From assembly GCA_029783825.1 (NCBI GenBank), contig JAREIK010003422.1, forward strand, positions 247,668-311,667: 64,000 nt of DNA, given 5' to 3'. Origin of the DNA: Sapria himalayana. Its lineage: Eukaryota > Streptophyta > Magnoliopsida > Malpighiales > Rafflesiaceae. Positions 26,401 through 38,609 of the stretch are shown piece by piece (the first letter of the stretch is position 1; every line of letters starts with the position of its first letter). The translations under genes and the position numbers were made by a program. The notes under the pieces were generated by a model, which ran no database searches, was not told the origin of the DNA, and saw only the letters and a list, made by a program, of their open reading frames with translations.

Positions 26401-28539
26401 TTTAAAAGTTCTTATTAGAGTTTGATTTATTTTGCAAGCATATGTTGTTAGTGGGTGCATGGTCCAACGGACAGCGATGCCATGAGATATGGTCCCATAG
26501 ATGCTTAGCCATGGTGCATAACTGTCTAGAAGTGCACAGTGTGTGTGTGGTGCAGTGAACTTGCATGTTTTCTTGATGTATAGGACGTGCACCGTGTGAA
26601 TCTTTGATGCATCCATGGTGTAGTGTGTGCAAAATGTAGCTTGTGCTCATTAGGTTTTTTTATATGTATCAAAGAAAGTGATTTTCCATGTAGAATCATG
26701 TGAGTAAAAACTATATAGTTGTTATGAAAGTGGCCACTACTTTGGTGTTTCCATAACTATTTGACTACTACAATAAATGTTGAGAGTTAAGTGTGTAATG
26801 AAAAATATAATATTTTAATTATTTATATCTAGCATAGATTTTTTATTTTCTATTTTATCACAGGAACTCATTGAGAATTGTATGACAGCTGCTTCTAAGC
26901 CAGTTGAAGTTTTATGGATCATGAGATAACTTTTTTGAGAAAAGAAAAGTAGGAAATGAAAGAAATGAAGAATGCAATGCAATAGTAGATGACTTATATG
27001 GAGTCAAAACTAGCATCCTTGACGAGATAGGTATTCACTTGCAATCTAAGCAATGAAGTTCTAGGTTGAGTATTTTAGGCCTACTAAATCAATGTGAACA
27101 ACCAAACTCTCTAAGATATTAGTTTTACCTAACATAATTGCCAATTAAATTAATAAATATTTTGGCTTTACCCAAAATATCATCTCTAACACAAGCACAA
27201 TAAAAATTTAAAACTTCTATCACTTGTAAACTCTTTTGAATCATACATCAAAAAATATATGATTTGCTTTAAATTAAATTGTTTATGAATAAATAAAACA
27301 TATTGTGTTAAACAATAATTTAAACAATAAGATTTAAGAGAACACTAACATTTCATCCTCTGCATTATTTGTGATCAACTAACATTCATAAAAATTTTAT
27401 ATAATCCTAATATCTATTTTTTCTCAAGTAAGATTGGTATTTATGTTGTATGTATGCAGACTTTAATGGAATTTGTGATTACTGTCCAATTGGTTTTCAT
27501 GGTTTATGGTGTTGTAAATAAAGGCTAACCAACCTATTTCCAATTTTTAAATATCTATAACATAATTTATGCATATTTTATTTAAAATATTTACATTCAA
27601 ACATGTTGTAGAACTAGCAATGCTTGTATCATTTACCATGGAAAAATAAGCTGCTGCTATCAGTTTAGAACCAACACCCTTAACTTCCTGTATTAGAAAA
27701 GTAATATCATCAAATCAAACTTTTGTTACAAAATGAAATGCATACAAAAGGTAGACATTATCACACTAACCTTGGTCAAAAGTAAAGTTGCCCATGAAGC
27801 AAATGCAAAAAATATTAGGTGCAATGAATAAACTAACAATTTTGAAGGATATATGAAAATTGAACAAATTTGGTATCCTAGTATAATAAGTAATCAAGAT
27901 GTAATTATAACATAAGAAAAATAAAATTAATAAAAGATATTCGGGAGAGTTTGCTAGCTAATATCTGATTGATATAAATTAAGAAAATTGTTGAGTAGAA
28001 GATACCGAGGACTCACTTCCATTTTGTCCTGGCAGTTTAAGCCAATCCTAGGTAGACAGTTCCTCCTATCACCTGCCCAAGGGATACCTAATTTTAATTA
28101 ATGTTAAGAATAGTTAGCTTAAATATTTTGATAAAATGAATTGAAAAAAAATTATCTTGTGTGAGATTAATTTAAATTACCAAGTTTGATCATCAAACCA
28201 GTTCCAAATATCATATATTCCATTCTTTGTCAAAAACTAAAAGCACGGACCTAATAACACAACAAATGAAAACACAAAATGAGGTCTTCAAATTGAAAGA
28301 ACACTGATTAGGTTATGTATCATTATAATTCATGTTTTAGAAAATATAGAAAAATGATGAATCGAAAAGGCAAGAACACCAATCAGAATTTGAATGATGA
28401 AGCATAACACACTGCAAAAAATATTCCGTTAGCAGATTGCCTTCTTGATGTTTTTTTACTATACTACCAATTAGGTTAATGTTCATGTTAAATTTTAAAA
28501 AATTAATATTTTTTTATTTATTAATTATTTTAAGATTAC
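26401..28539. other. Unassigned DNA between kinase fragment and CACTA-1 5' end
   Basis: Moderately complex AT-rich sequence without a recognised gene. Two overlapping minus-strand frames at 26305-26650 contain no known domain. A splice-like CACAG at about 26862 followed by an open frame (ELIENCMTAASKPVEVLWIM) may be another captured exon, not identified. Confidence 0.4.
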
Positions 28540-29880
28540 ATATTTTATATTAAATTTAATATTATTTTTTATTATTAATTTAATATACTATAATAATTTA
28601 CTAAATACTTTAATTCTTATAAATTTTAGTTGAGGCAAAAATAAAAGTTGAATTAAAATCAACATGGGGTCAGGTTGGTAGTGATTTTCAAAAGTTTTAA
28701 CAGGACTCAAAATAATTAAAATGTGTTTAGGAGAAAAAAATATTATTAGTAATATTAAAAAAAAATTAAACCCTAAAAAAACACCTAAAGTATTGTTTTA
28801 ATATGCACTTTGAGATATTTTTTTATAACGTCAAATGTTTTTGGATGAAATTAAAACATCAATATATTTATCCTTAAATATCAATTTGTTTTATTTTAAA
28901 TTATATGAAAAATATACTTTTTTTAATAATTCAAATATTTCAAATCTTTTAGTAATAAATTTTAAAATAAATTCCTATAATCATTGCATTTTTTAAAAGT
29001 TATATTAATATAAATATTTACTTGTTTATTTGTTAATTCATATTTTCTTTGAATATATTTTTATTATCAAACAAATAATGATTTTAGGTTTTTATTAAAA
29101 CAAATATTTATGTATGTTTATGTATTATTTCAAATATTTTAAAAAATGTTTTAAGTATAAAATTAATTATTTTATGTATTTATTAATACAAATATTTAAA
29201 TATCTTTATTAATTAATTCAAATAATATTTTGTATATATTTTTAAAATTTTATAATCATAAAAATAGTTATTTTAGTCTTTATTAAATATAAATTTGTAT
29301 TCGTATTTATATATTTATGAAATTAGTTATTTATAATATCCTATTTTTATAATTATATGAAGAAAAGGAATCTTTCAAGGATCCCTCATCCATAGATCAT
29401 GACAAACTATTAAGATACAAAATTACATCAAATATTAAAATAAATAATATATAAAAAAATAATTCAGTATAAATTAATGACGAAAATAAACCCAAGCTAA
29501 GCTAGAGAAAATCCCTAGATAAATGCATATATTTTGTGAAAATTATATTTTGCTATTAATATATAATTCTAAAAATATTTTCTTGATAATGATTTATTGA
29601 GGGATTTTTTGTTAAGCTAATTAACTAGGGAAAATCCATATATAAAGTCTTTGCTAATCTTGCCGTGAATGTTTGTACCAAAATCAATGAAAATATTATC
29701 TAGAGATATTCTTAAATCAAAAATTTCAATCTCTAATCCATCACACATCCATCACAAATTTATCATTCAATATAAAATCAAACATCTCTTGCGGTTCCCT
29801 AGTTAATCCTTCACAAATTAGCTAGGGATTATATCAATAGCAAAATTTCAAACTAACTAAACAGGTAATTTCTTGTAGTG
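28540..29880 (-). mobile_element. CACTA-1 5' terminal region
   Basis: Ends in the TIR TTTCTTGTAGTG. Carries scattered subterminal motifs (AGCTAGAGAAAATCCC, AACTAGGGAAAATCC, TTAGCTAGGGATT). It is the inverted partner of 10151-11410 and is homologous to the 5' end of CACTA-2 around 50690-50830 (shared TCCTTCAAAGATTGATCAT-like and ATAGATCAT words). Confidence 0.85.
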
Positions 29881-32800
29881 TAGACAGATAGATATATAGA
29901 GAAAGATATATATAGACATACAAATATATGTATATATATATATATACACATATATAGAAAGATAGATAGATAGACAAATATATAGATATATAAATAGACA
30001 AATAGACAGATAGACAAAAAGATAGAAATAAAGAAAGACATGTAGATATATAGAAAGAAAGAAAGATTGATAGATAGATATATAGAAATGAGATAGAGCA
30101 ACAGACAGACAGATTAATAGTTAGATATATAGACAGACATACAGACAGATAAATAGATAAAGAGATAGACAAATAGATAGATAGATAAATAGATAGACAA
30201 ATAGATAGACATATAGATAGATAGACAAACACATAGATAGATAGATAATTAGATAGATAAATAATTAAATAGATAGAGAGATAGATAGACAAAGAGATAG
30301 ACAGACATATAGACATACAGATAGTTAGACAGATAGATAAATAGTTATAAAGATAGATAAACAGAAAGATAGATAGACAGATAATTATAAGATAGATTGA
30401 TTGAAAGACAGATAAATAGACAAATAAACATGCAGATAGAAAGACAAAGAATAATAGATAGATAGGTAGATAAATAAATTGATTGAAAAATATATAGATA
30501 GTTAGATTAATAGATATATAGATGGATAGAAAGATAGATAGATAGAAGGATAGATAGAAATATAGAAGGATTGATAAATAGATATATAGACAAATAAATT
30601 AATAGATAAATAGATGGATAGATAAACAGATAGATAGATATTTAGATAGACAATTCAATAGATATAAATATAGATAGATAGACAAACAGATAGACATAGA
30701 TACATAGATTAATATATGCACATATAGGTAGATAGATTGATATAAAAATAAAAAGATAGACAAATAGATAGATAAATAGATAGATAGATATATAGATAGA
30801 CAGATCGATAAATAGATAGATACACAGATAGATAGACAAATTGATAAATAGATAGATAGATAGAAAGATAGATAGAGAAAAAGATATATAGTTAGACAGA
30901 TAGATACACATATTGATAGACACATCGATAGACAAAAAGTTAGACTGATAGATTAATAGATAGATAGACATACAGATAGAGAGATAGATAGATAGAGAGA
31001 TAGATAGATAGATAGATATATATATATATACAAAATGATAGATAGCTAGACAAATAGATGGATAGAAAAATAGGTAGACAAATATAAAGGAATATTTATA
31101 GATAAATAAATAGATATATAGAAAGATACACTTATAGATAGATAGATAAATAGATAAAAAGGTAGATAGATTAATAGAATGATTGATAGATAGGTAGATA
31201 GATGGATAGATATATTGTCACATAGATAGATATATAGATAGACAAACAGGCAGATAGATAGATATATATATATATAGAAAGAAAGATAGATAGATACATA
31301 GATAGACAGATAGATAGACAGATAGATAGCTAGATAGACAGATAAATAGATAAATAATTAAATAGATATATATATATATTGATAGATAAAAATATAGACA
31401 TTTTGATAGACATATATATAAATATGATAGATAGATATATATATATATATATATAGATAGTTAAATAGAGAGATATATAGATAGATAGACATAAAGATAG
31501 ACAAATAGATAGACAGTAATATAGATGGATAGATAGATAGATTGATTGATTAATTGATTATTTGATAGAAAGATTGATTGATTGATAGAAAAATATAGTA
31601 GTTAGATAGATAAATAAATAGATAGATGGAGAGATATATTGACATTTAGATTGACAGACAAACAGACAGACAGATAGATAAATAGATAGATCGATAGAGA
31701 TACTAATATATAGATAGATAGATAGATAGATAGACAAAAAGAGAGGCGGATAGATAGACAAAAAGAGAGGCGGATAGATAGATGGAAAGAAATATAGATA
31801 GATATAAATATAGATAGACTGATAGATGTATAGATAGATTAATAGATAGAAAGAGAGACAAATAGATAGAAAGATAGCTATACATAGATTGAGAGAAAGA
31901 GAGACACATAGATGGATAGTTACATAGATAGATAGATAGGTAGACTGACAGATAAATAGATAGACAAATAGTCAGACAGATAGATAGATAGATAGATAGT
32001 TAGTTAGATAGATAGATAGATAAATAAAAAGATATATAGACGGATAGATTGATTGATTATCAGATTTATTAACATATTGATAGGGAGATAGATAAATAGA
32101 TATATTGATTGATAGATAGATAGTTAGACAGATAGATAGTTAGATTGAGAGATAGATAGATAGATAGATAGATAGATAAACAGATAGATATACAAATAGA
32201 TAAATAGATAGATAGACAAATAGATAGATAAACTAAAAGATGGATAGATAGATAGATAGACAAATAGATAGATAGTTAGATAGAAAGATATATAGATAGA
32301 TAGAAAAATATATAGATAAATAGATAGATAAAATGATAGATTGATAGATAGATAGATGAATAGATAGATAGACTGATTGATATATCAGATAGATAGACAT
32401 AAAGATAGATAAGAAGATAGATAGAGAGATAGACAGATAGATAGATAGACAGTTAGATAGATATACAAATAGATAGAGCGATAGATAGATATATATACAA
32501 GCAGATAGATAGATAGATAGATAGACAAATAGATAGGTAGATAGATAGATAGGTAGATAGATAGATAGATAAATAAATAGATTGATAGAGAGAAAGATAG
32601 ATATATAAATAGATAGACAGATAGATAGAAAAATAAATAGATAACTAGATTGACAGATAGATAGATAGATAGATAGACAAATAATCTAATAGATAGATAG
32701 CTAGATAGATAGATAGATAGATTGACTGATAGATAGAAATATATATATATATATATATATATATTGAAAAATAGATTGATAGATAGATTGATAGACAGAT

Positions 32801-33163
32801 AGATAGACATATTGATAGACAAATAAGTATATAGATAACTAGATAGATAGATAGACAAATAGATAGATAGATTGATAGACAAGTTGATAGATCGAGTAAT
32901 AGTTAGATTTATAGACACATAGATAGACAGATAGATATACAAATTGATAGATAAGTAGATAGATAGATATATAAAAAGATAGAATGACATATTGATAGAC
33001 ATAATTATAGAAAGATAGACAAACAAGATTGATTGATAAACAAATAGACAAAGAGATAGATATATAGATAGATAGATAGATCATAGTTTGATAGACAGAT
33101 AAATATACAGATAGTCAAACTGATAGATTGACAAATAGACATACAAATATAAAGATATATAGA
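29881..33163. repeat. Degenerate (TAGA)n tetranucleotide array, 3.3 kb
   Basis: The reverse-complement type of the 2306-10150 array. It starts directly after the CACTA-1 tip (TAGTG then TAGACAGATAGATA) and runs to the CACTA-2 3' end. Includes TATATA runs at 31018-31030 and 31437-31455. Minus-strand frames are Leu-Ser-Ile-Tyr strings and are not genes. Confidence 0.95.
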
Positions 33164-33452
33164 CATAATAGCTAGGTAAATTTCCTTAGCTATTATAAGA
33201 AATTCCTTCACTAAAATAGAATAGCGATGGATTTATGATCAAATTTATCCCAAGCTAAATTACTTGTCACAAAATATTAACGAAAAAAAAAATTCCCTAA
33301 TAGAATTTTGAATTACAGAATTTTTCTTGCTAATTCTTTTTTTCCCCTTGCTAATTTTGATCATAATTAAGAGTAGAAATTAATTATATCTTTCATCTGA
33401 ATATAGATAGAAAATTTCCTAGCTAAATTAGCGATGGAATAATCCCTAGCTA
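33164..33452. repeat. CACTA-2 3' subterminal repeats (outer part)
   Basis: TAGCTAGG, GCTAAATTAGCGATGG and TCCCTAGC motifs homologous to 13470-13720. The homology is interrupted by the hAT nest and resumes at 34509 with CATAGCTATTTTCATTCC. Confidence 0.75.
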
Positions 33453-34508
33453 TAGAGGTGTCAAATATGGCAGGGTGGGCTGGGCCGACCCAATTTTAGG
33501 CTGCCTTACCGGGCTTCCATTAATGGTCAAGCCATAGCACAGTACAGTAACCGTGTCGTGCCTGGCCAAGAATGGTTTAGTAAAAGTAGGCCTGGCATGG
33601 TCCAGAGGCTTGAAATCCTCTAGGTTCACCTCTGTTTGGCCTGATTTAGAGGTGTCAAATGGTCTGGGCTGGCCTGGCCCGGCCCGTATTTTTTGAGCAC
33701 GAGCATGCCGCCGTGCCTGGCCCGGCACGGTTTAAAATAGTCAGGCCCGGCACGGCCCGTAGGCACGGTGGGCCATGCCGTGCCTTCCCTGGCCCGCTCG
33801 GGTTTGCATGACCATAAGGGTCGGGATTCGAGGGGACCGCAGTCTTTTTTGCGTGAGGGGCCATCGTGGGGTTGGCTCACGGGACACCCGGCACGAGACA
33901 AACCCGTGCTGGTGTGCCGTGCCGTGGGCCGAACCGTGTAGGGTCAGGCACGGTACGGCACGGGCCAGGCACTACACGGCACGGCACGTGCCTAACCCGG
34001 GCATGGCACGGGCCCATTCACAAAATTTTTTCCGTGCCGGGCCGCACCCGGCAGGGCTAAACCGTGCTGTGCCTCGTGATGGGCCGGGCCGGGCCGACCC
34101 GGTTGACACCTCTAGACTGATTATGGATGAGCGGTAACCCTAATTTTTTAAAAAAATTAGGGTTTCCACGGCGTGCCACCACACCCCTTCACTCCCATCA
34201 CCCTTTCACGGCACGACGAGCATTACCTATTGACGTCGGATCATCATTACCATGCTCAGTGCGTGGGCACACGTGCCGTGCCCACGTGCCAGGCATTCTT
34301 GCTATGCCCATGTGACAGCCATTCTTGTCGTGCCTGGCAAGGAATGCGGGTCAAAATCTCTCGGCCTGGCATGGCACGACCTGTGTTGAAGGCAAGTCCA
34401 ACATTAGCATGGGCATGGGTCATTCTCGTGCCGTTCCGAGCCAAGCACTACCAAACTATGTCGTGCTTCATGCCGGGATAGGCCGGCCCAGCCCATTTGA
34501 CTATTATA
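33453..34508. mobile_element. Non-autonomous GC-rich hAT element (outer), 1056 bp including a nested copy
   Basis: The left tip is TAGAGGTGTCAAAT. The right tip is decayed (CCCATTTGACTATTATA, expected ATTTGACACCTCTA). Flanking 8-mers CCTAGCTA (33445-33452) and CATAGCTA (34509-34516) match 7 of 8, as expected for a hAT target duplication. The empty site is visible in CACTA-1 (CCCTAGCTATTTTCATTCC near 13713). The interior is rich in GGCACGG/CCGTGCC words. Open frames in it are compositional artefacts. Confidence 0.8.
33647..34114. mobile_element. Nested non-autonomous hAT element, 468 bp
   Basis: TIRs TAGAGGTGTCAA and TTGACACCTCTA. Flanking 8-mers GCCTGATT (33639-33646) and GACTGATT (34115-34122) match 7 of 8. 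Very GC-rich. It shares a TCTTTTTTGCGTGAGGGGCC-type block with the hAT end at 61980-62010. Confidence 0.85.
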
Positions 34509-34516
34509 CATAGCTA

Positions 34517-35470
34517 TTTTCATTCCAAAACTAATTTCACAATTTTTATTTTTTTACAAAAAATTTTAATTACTTTTATTAAAATGTTTATATTAAAATT
34601 GAATAAAAAATATACTATAAACCATTTTTTATAATTAAAAAAAAGTAAAATATGTTTAAAAATTATTCTGATACAATAGTTAGTTAATTAAAACAAAAAT
34701 ATATCATAGGTATATAATCATTTAAAACTAAATTATAATCCTCATCATTAGCTGGTGCATTCGTGCTATCCTCTCCTGTGTGGTTTCTCTACTAGAACTC
34801 GATATGCTATCTCTCGCATCATGCCCGCTAATTGTGTCTCCATATAGGACATCTACTATTGCATTCCATTCTTAATTTCTTTCATCTCATCATTCATTTC
34901 ATTCATTTCATTCATTTCCTGGATTTCTTCCTTCAAAAGAATAATCTTCTAATTCTTTTCTTTCATTTCTCTCTATATAAATACAAAATATTCATTTGTT
35001 TCAATTACTTGCTTTATGACCACCTCATCTACCACTGTTGAGTTAGAGGAAATAGAAGCATGACTGCTAGAACAAAAAGCCACACCCTTCGAGCTGATGT
35101 CATACACTTGCTGCTTCTTTTAACATTATATGGTCTCCAAATTGATAGGATCATAGTCAATTGGTTGAATATCCATTAAATTCTCAACTAGCTGAGAATC
35201 AACTATCAAACATTCCTCCACAAAGTCTAATGATAAAATAGAATAAAAAATTGTGCTAAATATAGATAAAATAAATCGAATATTTTTTATTCCACACAAC
35301 TTTCAATATTTACGGTAGTATTTTAAAAGTTTATTAATATAATATATTCTTATAGCAATCATCTGAGATTTGTTGTCAACAAACTACCCATCCATTTTCT
35401 TCACATGCATCTTTCTAAAAATTTCATAAAAATTAGGATTTTGACCCAGTTCTCAAGCCTATAAAGTAAA
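34517..35470 (-). pseudogene. Duplicated 3' part of the CACTA-2 second gene
   Basis: 34830-35470 is a direct diverged copy of 36800-37450. Shared words include CATATAGGACATCT, CTTAATTTCTTTCATCTCAT, GATCATAGTCAATTGGTTGA and TCATCTGAGA(T/C)TTGTTGTCAAC. In this copy the frame is broken more heavily than in the other. 34517-34830 continues the subterminal and 3' flank. Confidence 0.7.
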
Positions 35471-35599
35471 TGAAAGGCTATCATTCACCAAAACTATAAA
35501 TGAAAATTTTAAATTAAACAAAAAAAAATCTTTTAATATCTTATTCTTATACAATATTTTAAATAACTATAACTAAAAAAATAACAAAATTTTATTACA

Positions 35600-35830
35600 T
35601 ATTAATAATCAATGTATCTACCGATAGTGCATAAAGTATAATCTATCCATGCTTTCTGTTGTGAAAAAACTGTCCGATTCATGGTGTGTCATGTCTGTTG
35701 AAAAAACCCTTCACTTATACAATCTTTGTATGGGAAACAATGTGGTACCATATCTGTAAGAAATTTAAACCACTCAATCAAATCAAATTAAATAAAAAAA
35801 CTATGTTTTTATAAATATATATTATTGTAG
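35600..35830 (-). pseudogene. Conserved terminal exon of the CACTA-2 second gene
   Basis: After a splice-like TTACAG (minus strand) one frame reads DMVPHCFPYKDCISEGFF, and further on QQKAWIDYTLCTIGRYIDY before a stop. The same exon is found in CACTA-1 (13930-13990) and CACTA-3 (58070-58259), so it is a conserved part of this transposon family. Its function is unknown to me. Confidence 0.6.
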
Positions 35831-36010
35831 TAAATATGTACATATATACTACATTTTACTCGTACATATATTATTGTAGTATATGGACATATAAACTATA
35901 GTATTTTGCGTACATATATATTGAGTACATATATACTCAGTATATATGTACTAAAAATACTATAGTATTATACATACGTATATACTGACTATATACATAC
36001 CTATATACTG
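35820..36010. repeat. TA-rich palindromic repeat inside CACTA-2
   Basis: Copies of GTACATATATACT / AGTATATATGTAC with ACTATAGTATT. Same family as 1685-2220 and 57815-58010. It lies in an intron-like interval between the Gly/Ser-rich tract and the terminal exon. Confidence 0.75.
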
Positions 36011-36475
36011 CATTTGTTGCCGTTGTTGCTACTTCTACTGTCGCTGCCAATCCTGACGCTACTACTACTACCCCTGCCACTGCTACTCTTGCCTCTACTA
36101 CTGCCGTTGCTGCAACTACTACAACTACTGCTTGTGTTGCCACCACTACTAGTGTTGTAGCCGCTACTACTACTATAGCCATTGCTGGTGCTGCCGCTAT
36201 TGCAGCTGCTACCGCTGCTACCTCTAATGCAGCTGCTGCACCCACTATCGCCACTACCATTGATGCCACTGTTGCCTCCGCGGTAGTCGCTACCACGACT
36301 ACCGCTACCACGACTACCGCTACCACCGCCACTATCATTGCTGCTGCTGCTACTACCGCTACAATGGTTGCCGATGTTGCCACCATTGCAGCTACTGCCG
36401 CTACTATCGCTACTGTAGCTACCACTGCCTCTGCTGTCACTCCCACTGGTGCCACCACCACCACTGCTAAAATTA
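36011..36475 (-). CDS. Gly/Ser-rich trinucleotide-repeat tract of the CACTA-2 second gene
   Basis: A 465-bp trinucleotide-type repeat (ACT/GCT/ACC on plus). On the minus strand, in the gene's direction, one frame is open and rich in Ser, Gly and Asn (SGSSSSNDSGGGSGSRGS is typical). CACTA-3 has the short equivalent (GGSGSSSGSGGSSSRSGSGS) at the matching place, so the Gly/Ser frame is probably the biological one and has expanded about fourfold here. The alternative Ala/Val and Ala/Thr frames are shadows. Confidence 0.5.
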
Positions 36476-36839
36476 GTCTTTTACATACCTATAATTGGCT
36501 AAAACTATCGCCAAAAAATTCGAAGACACAAGAACATATTCACTAATATATAAAAAAAATTATTATAGACATGAACAAACACAAATTAAAGTTCATTGTC
36601 ATACAGCTTCAACAAAAATCCAAAAGATGTACAACAATTATGTTTAGAGAGAGAGAGAGTGCAAAAATAAAATGTTTTAAGAATAATAAAGATAAGAATC
36701 TCTATGCCTCCTTTTGATAAAGCTAAAATCGGTAATATGGGACCCATGCTATGAGGTTTTACAGCTGGATCTCGAAATGCTATCTGTTGCGCCATTACTG
36801 CTAACTATGACTCCATATAGGACATCTGTTATTACATTA

Positions 36840-38414
36840 CATTCTTAATTTCTTTCATCTCATTATTCATTTCTTCCATCAAATTAGCATACTTTTCATC
36901 CTTATGTTCTTAATATCATATATTTCTTCCTTCAAATGAGATATCTGTGCATCCTTATTTTTCATTTTGGTCTCCATAACTACAATACATTCATTTGTTT
37001 CCAGTGCTTGTTGTTCGATCACCTCATCCACCTTTGTTGAGACAGAAGAATTAGAAGCACAACTACTACAAAAAAATGTCATTCCCTTTGAGTTGATTCC
37101 GTACACTCGCTGTTTATTTCGACCTCCTATGGTCTCCAAATAAATTGGATCATAGTCAATTGGTTGAAGATCCATAGAACCCTTAACTTGTTGATGAGCA
37201 GCTGTCACACGTTCATCCATTAGATTCTGAGATAAAATAGAGAAAAAAACTATTATAGATATATAAAAAATAAAATAAATATTTTGCATTCCTAACAATT
37301 TTCATAATGTACCGTAGTTTTATAAAATCTAATTAATATCACAAATTCTTACAGCAATCATCTGAGACTTGTTGTCAACATACTATTTAATTTATGCATC
37401 TTCCTGGAAATCTCATAAAAATTTGGATCTCGACCCAATTCTCTAGCCTAGAATTTGTTTTTATTAAGTCAAAAAAACATATGATCAAAAAATTTAACAA
37501 AATTAATAAAACCATGCTGGGATTTGATTTATTGGACTATTAGGACAACTATAAAATATATAAATGTTTAGAATTTTAAAATTGTATCAAATCTAAATCG
37601 TGCTCAATGCTCAACTTTGACCCTCCTGTGTGTCAACAGATTCTTGTACCTAGTCCAGCTACCTCACTTCATTGATTTTTGCTGTTAATATCTGATTTTT
37701 TTTCTTCACATATGGTTCCTCCCAATAATTAAGCCACTCGGGCCAGTCATCCTCGGATATAAAATTAGACATTTCTTTAATATTCTTTAATTTATGGACA
37801 AAATCAGAATACTATTGAGCAGCTTTGATTTCCCATAATGACTTTATCTTTCCGTCAAATTTGGTTGCCAATGTGCACTAATTCTATATATAGAAAAATC
37901 ACAAAAGAATTTATATTAACAACAAGAACATAATTATTTACTGCTTGAATAATAACCAACATAATAGATAAGTAATTAGATAATTATTTTTCAATACTTT
38001 TATTTTGTTATGTTTACATAAATGTCATTAAAATATGACTCTTATGGCGATTCAGAAACTTTCTTCCTGGAGAATGCTTTAGAATCAACCATTTTCATGA
38101 AAGACATTGTAATTATAGTCGAACACATGTGAGATGGAATAAAACTATACAAATAAATAAATAATAATGAAAACAAGCAAATCATAACAATAAAAAAACC
38201 ACTAACAGTAACATCAAAATTTTTTTCCCAAGTCATTTTTACATATTTCTTTTACCTCTCATCGACAATCTCAATTTCCAACTTTGCACTGACTACAGAG
38301 GAAGGTGGCTATGAAATGGTAATGATTCTGTAACATGATGTAATATACTAGATTAATTTGGTTCATTTCTATGTCCACATCCACCTCCACCACGGCCACT
38401 TCCTTTAGGTGCCA
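36840..38414 (-). pseudogene. CACTA-2 second gene, Transposase_24 (En/Spm TNPA-like) protein
   Basis: Starts near 38414 with MAPKGSGRGGGGCGHRNEPN. The central part at 37.86-37.6 kb reads NFISEDDWPEWLNYWEEP, then VKKKSDINSKNQ and THTGGS-like HTGGSKLSIE, the Transposase_24 signature. Further on are ELGRDPNFYEISRKMHKLNS (37.45-37.36 kb) and an open frame (37298-36879) with DYDPIYLETIGGRNKQRVYG and a Lys/Glu-rich C-terminal coiled-coil-like stretch. In-frame stops occur (for example after NSKNQ). In known elements this protein helps the transposase by binding element ends. It lies about 0.2 kb downstream of the transposase on the same strand. Confidence 0.75.
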
Positions 38415-38609
38415 TATGCTGTACAAAATAAAACATAGAACAAATAATAAAGATATGATGAACAAGCATGCATTTTTGAATAAAACACACCGATAGATTT
38501 CAACAAAATATAAAAATTATTTAATAGTTTAATATTATAATTAAATTATAACAATTTAATTATCAGAATCACTGTCATCCCCTAATGGATCTTCTAATAT
38601 TTCATCTAA

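Larger units (their letters stand above)
13459..29880 (-). mobile_element. CACTA-1, a 16.4-kb CACTA (En/Spm) transposon
   Basis: The left tip reads CACCACAAGAAA (13459-13470) and the right tip TTTCTTGTAGTG (29869-29880), an inverted pair with one mismatch, as expected for CACTA elements. The flanking triplets are ATG and TAG, so no target duplication survives. Order from the 5' (right) end: subterminal repeats, captured host DNA including a receptor-kinase piece, satellite, transposase remnants (19.5-15.8 kb), second-gene remnants (15.7-13.9 kb), 3' subterminal repeats. The genes are full of stops, so the copy is inactive. Confidence 0.8.

Noticed and set aside
10151..29880. Single composite CACTA transposon bounded by the two inverted 5' ends
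   Set aside because: CACTA-1 has its own 3' tip at 13459, and the two flanking arrays are in opposite sense, so a simple composite insertion does not fit, though it is not excluded.
29834..33211. Minus-strand Leu-Ser-Ile-Tyr open frames
   Set aside because: Same artefact from the TAGA array.
33450..34513. Several Arg/Pro/Gly/Ala-rich open frames
   Set aside because: Compositional result of GGCACGG/CCGTGCC repeats in non-autonomous hAT elements; no family and overlapping on both strands.
35937..36464. 175-codon Ala/Val-rich minus-strand frame
   Set aside because: Shadow of the trinucleotide tract. The Gly/Ser frame in the same direction is the one matched in CACTA-3.
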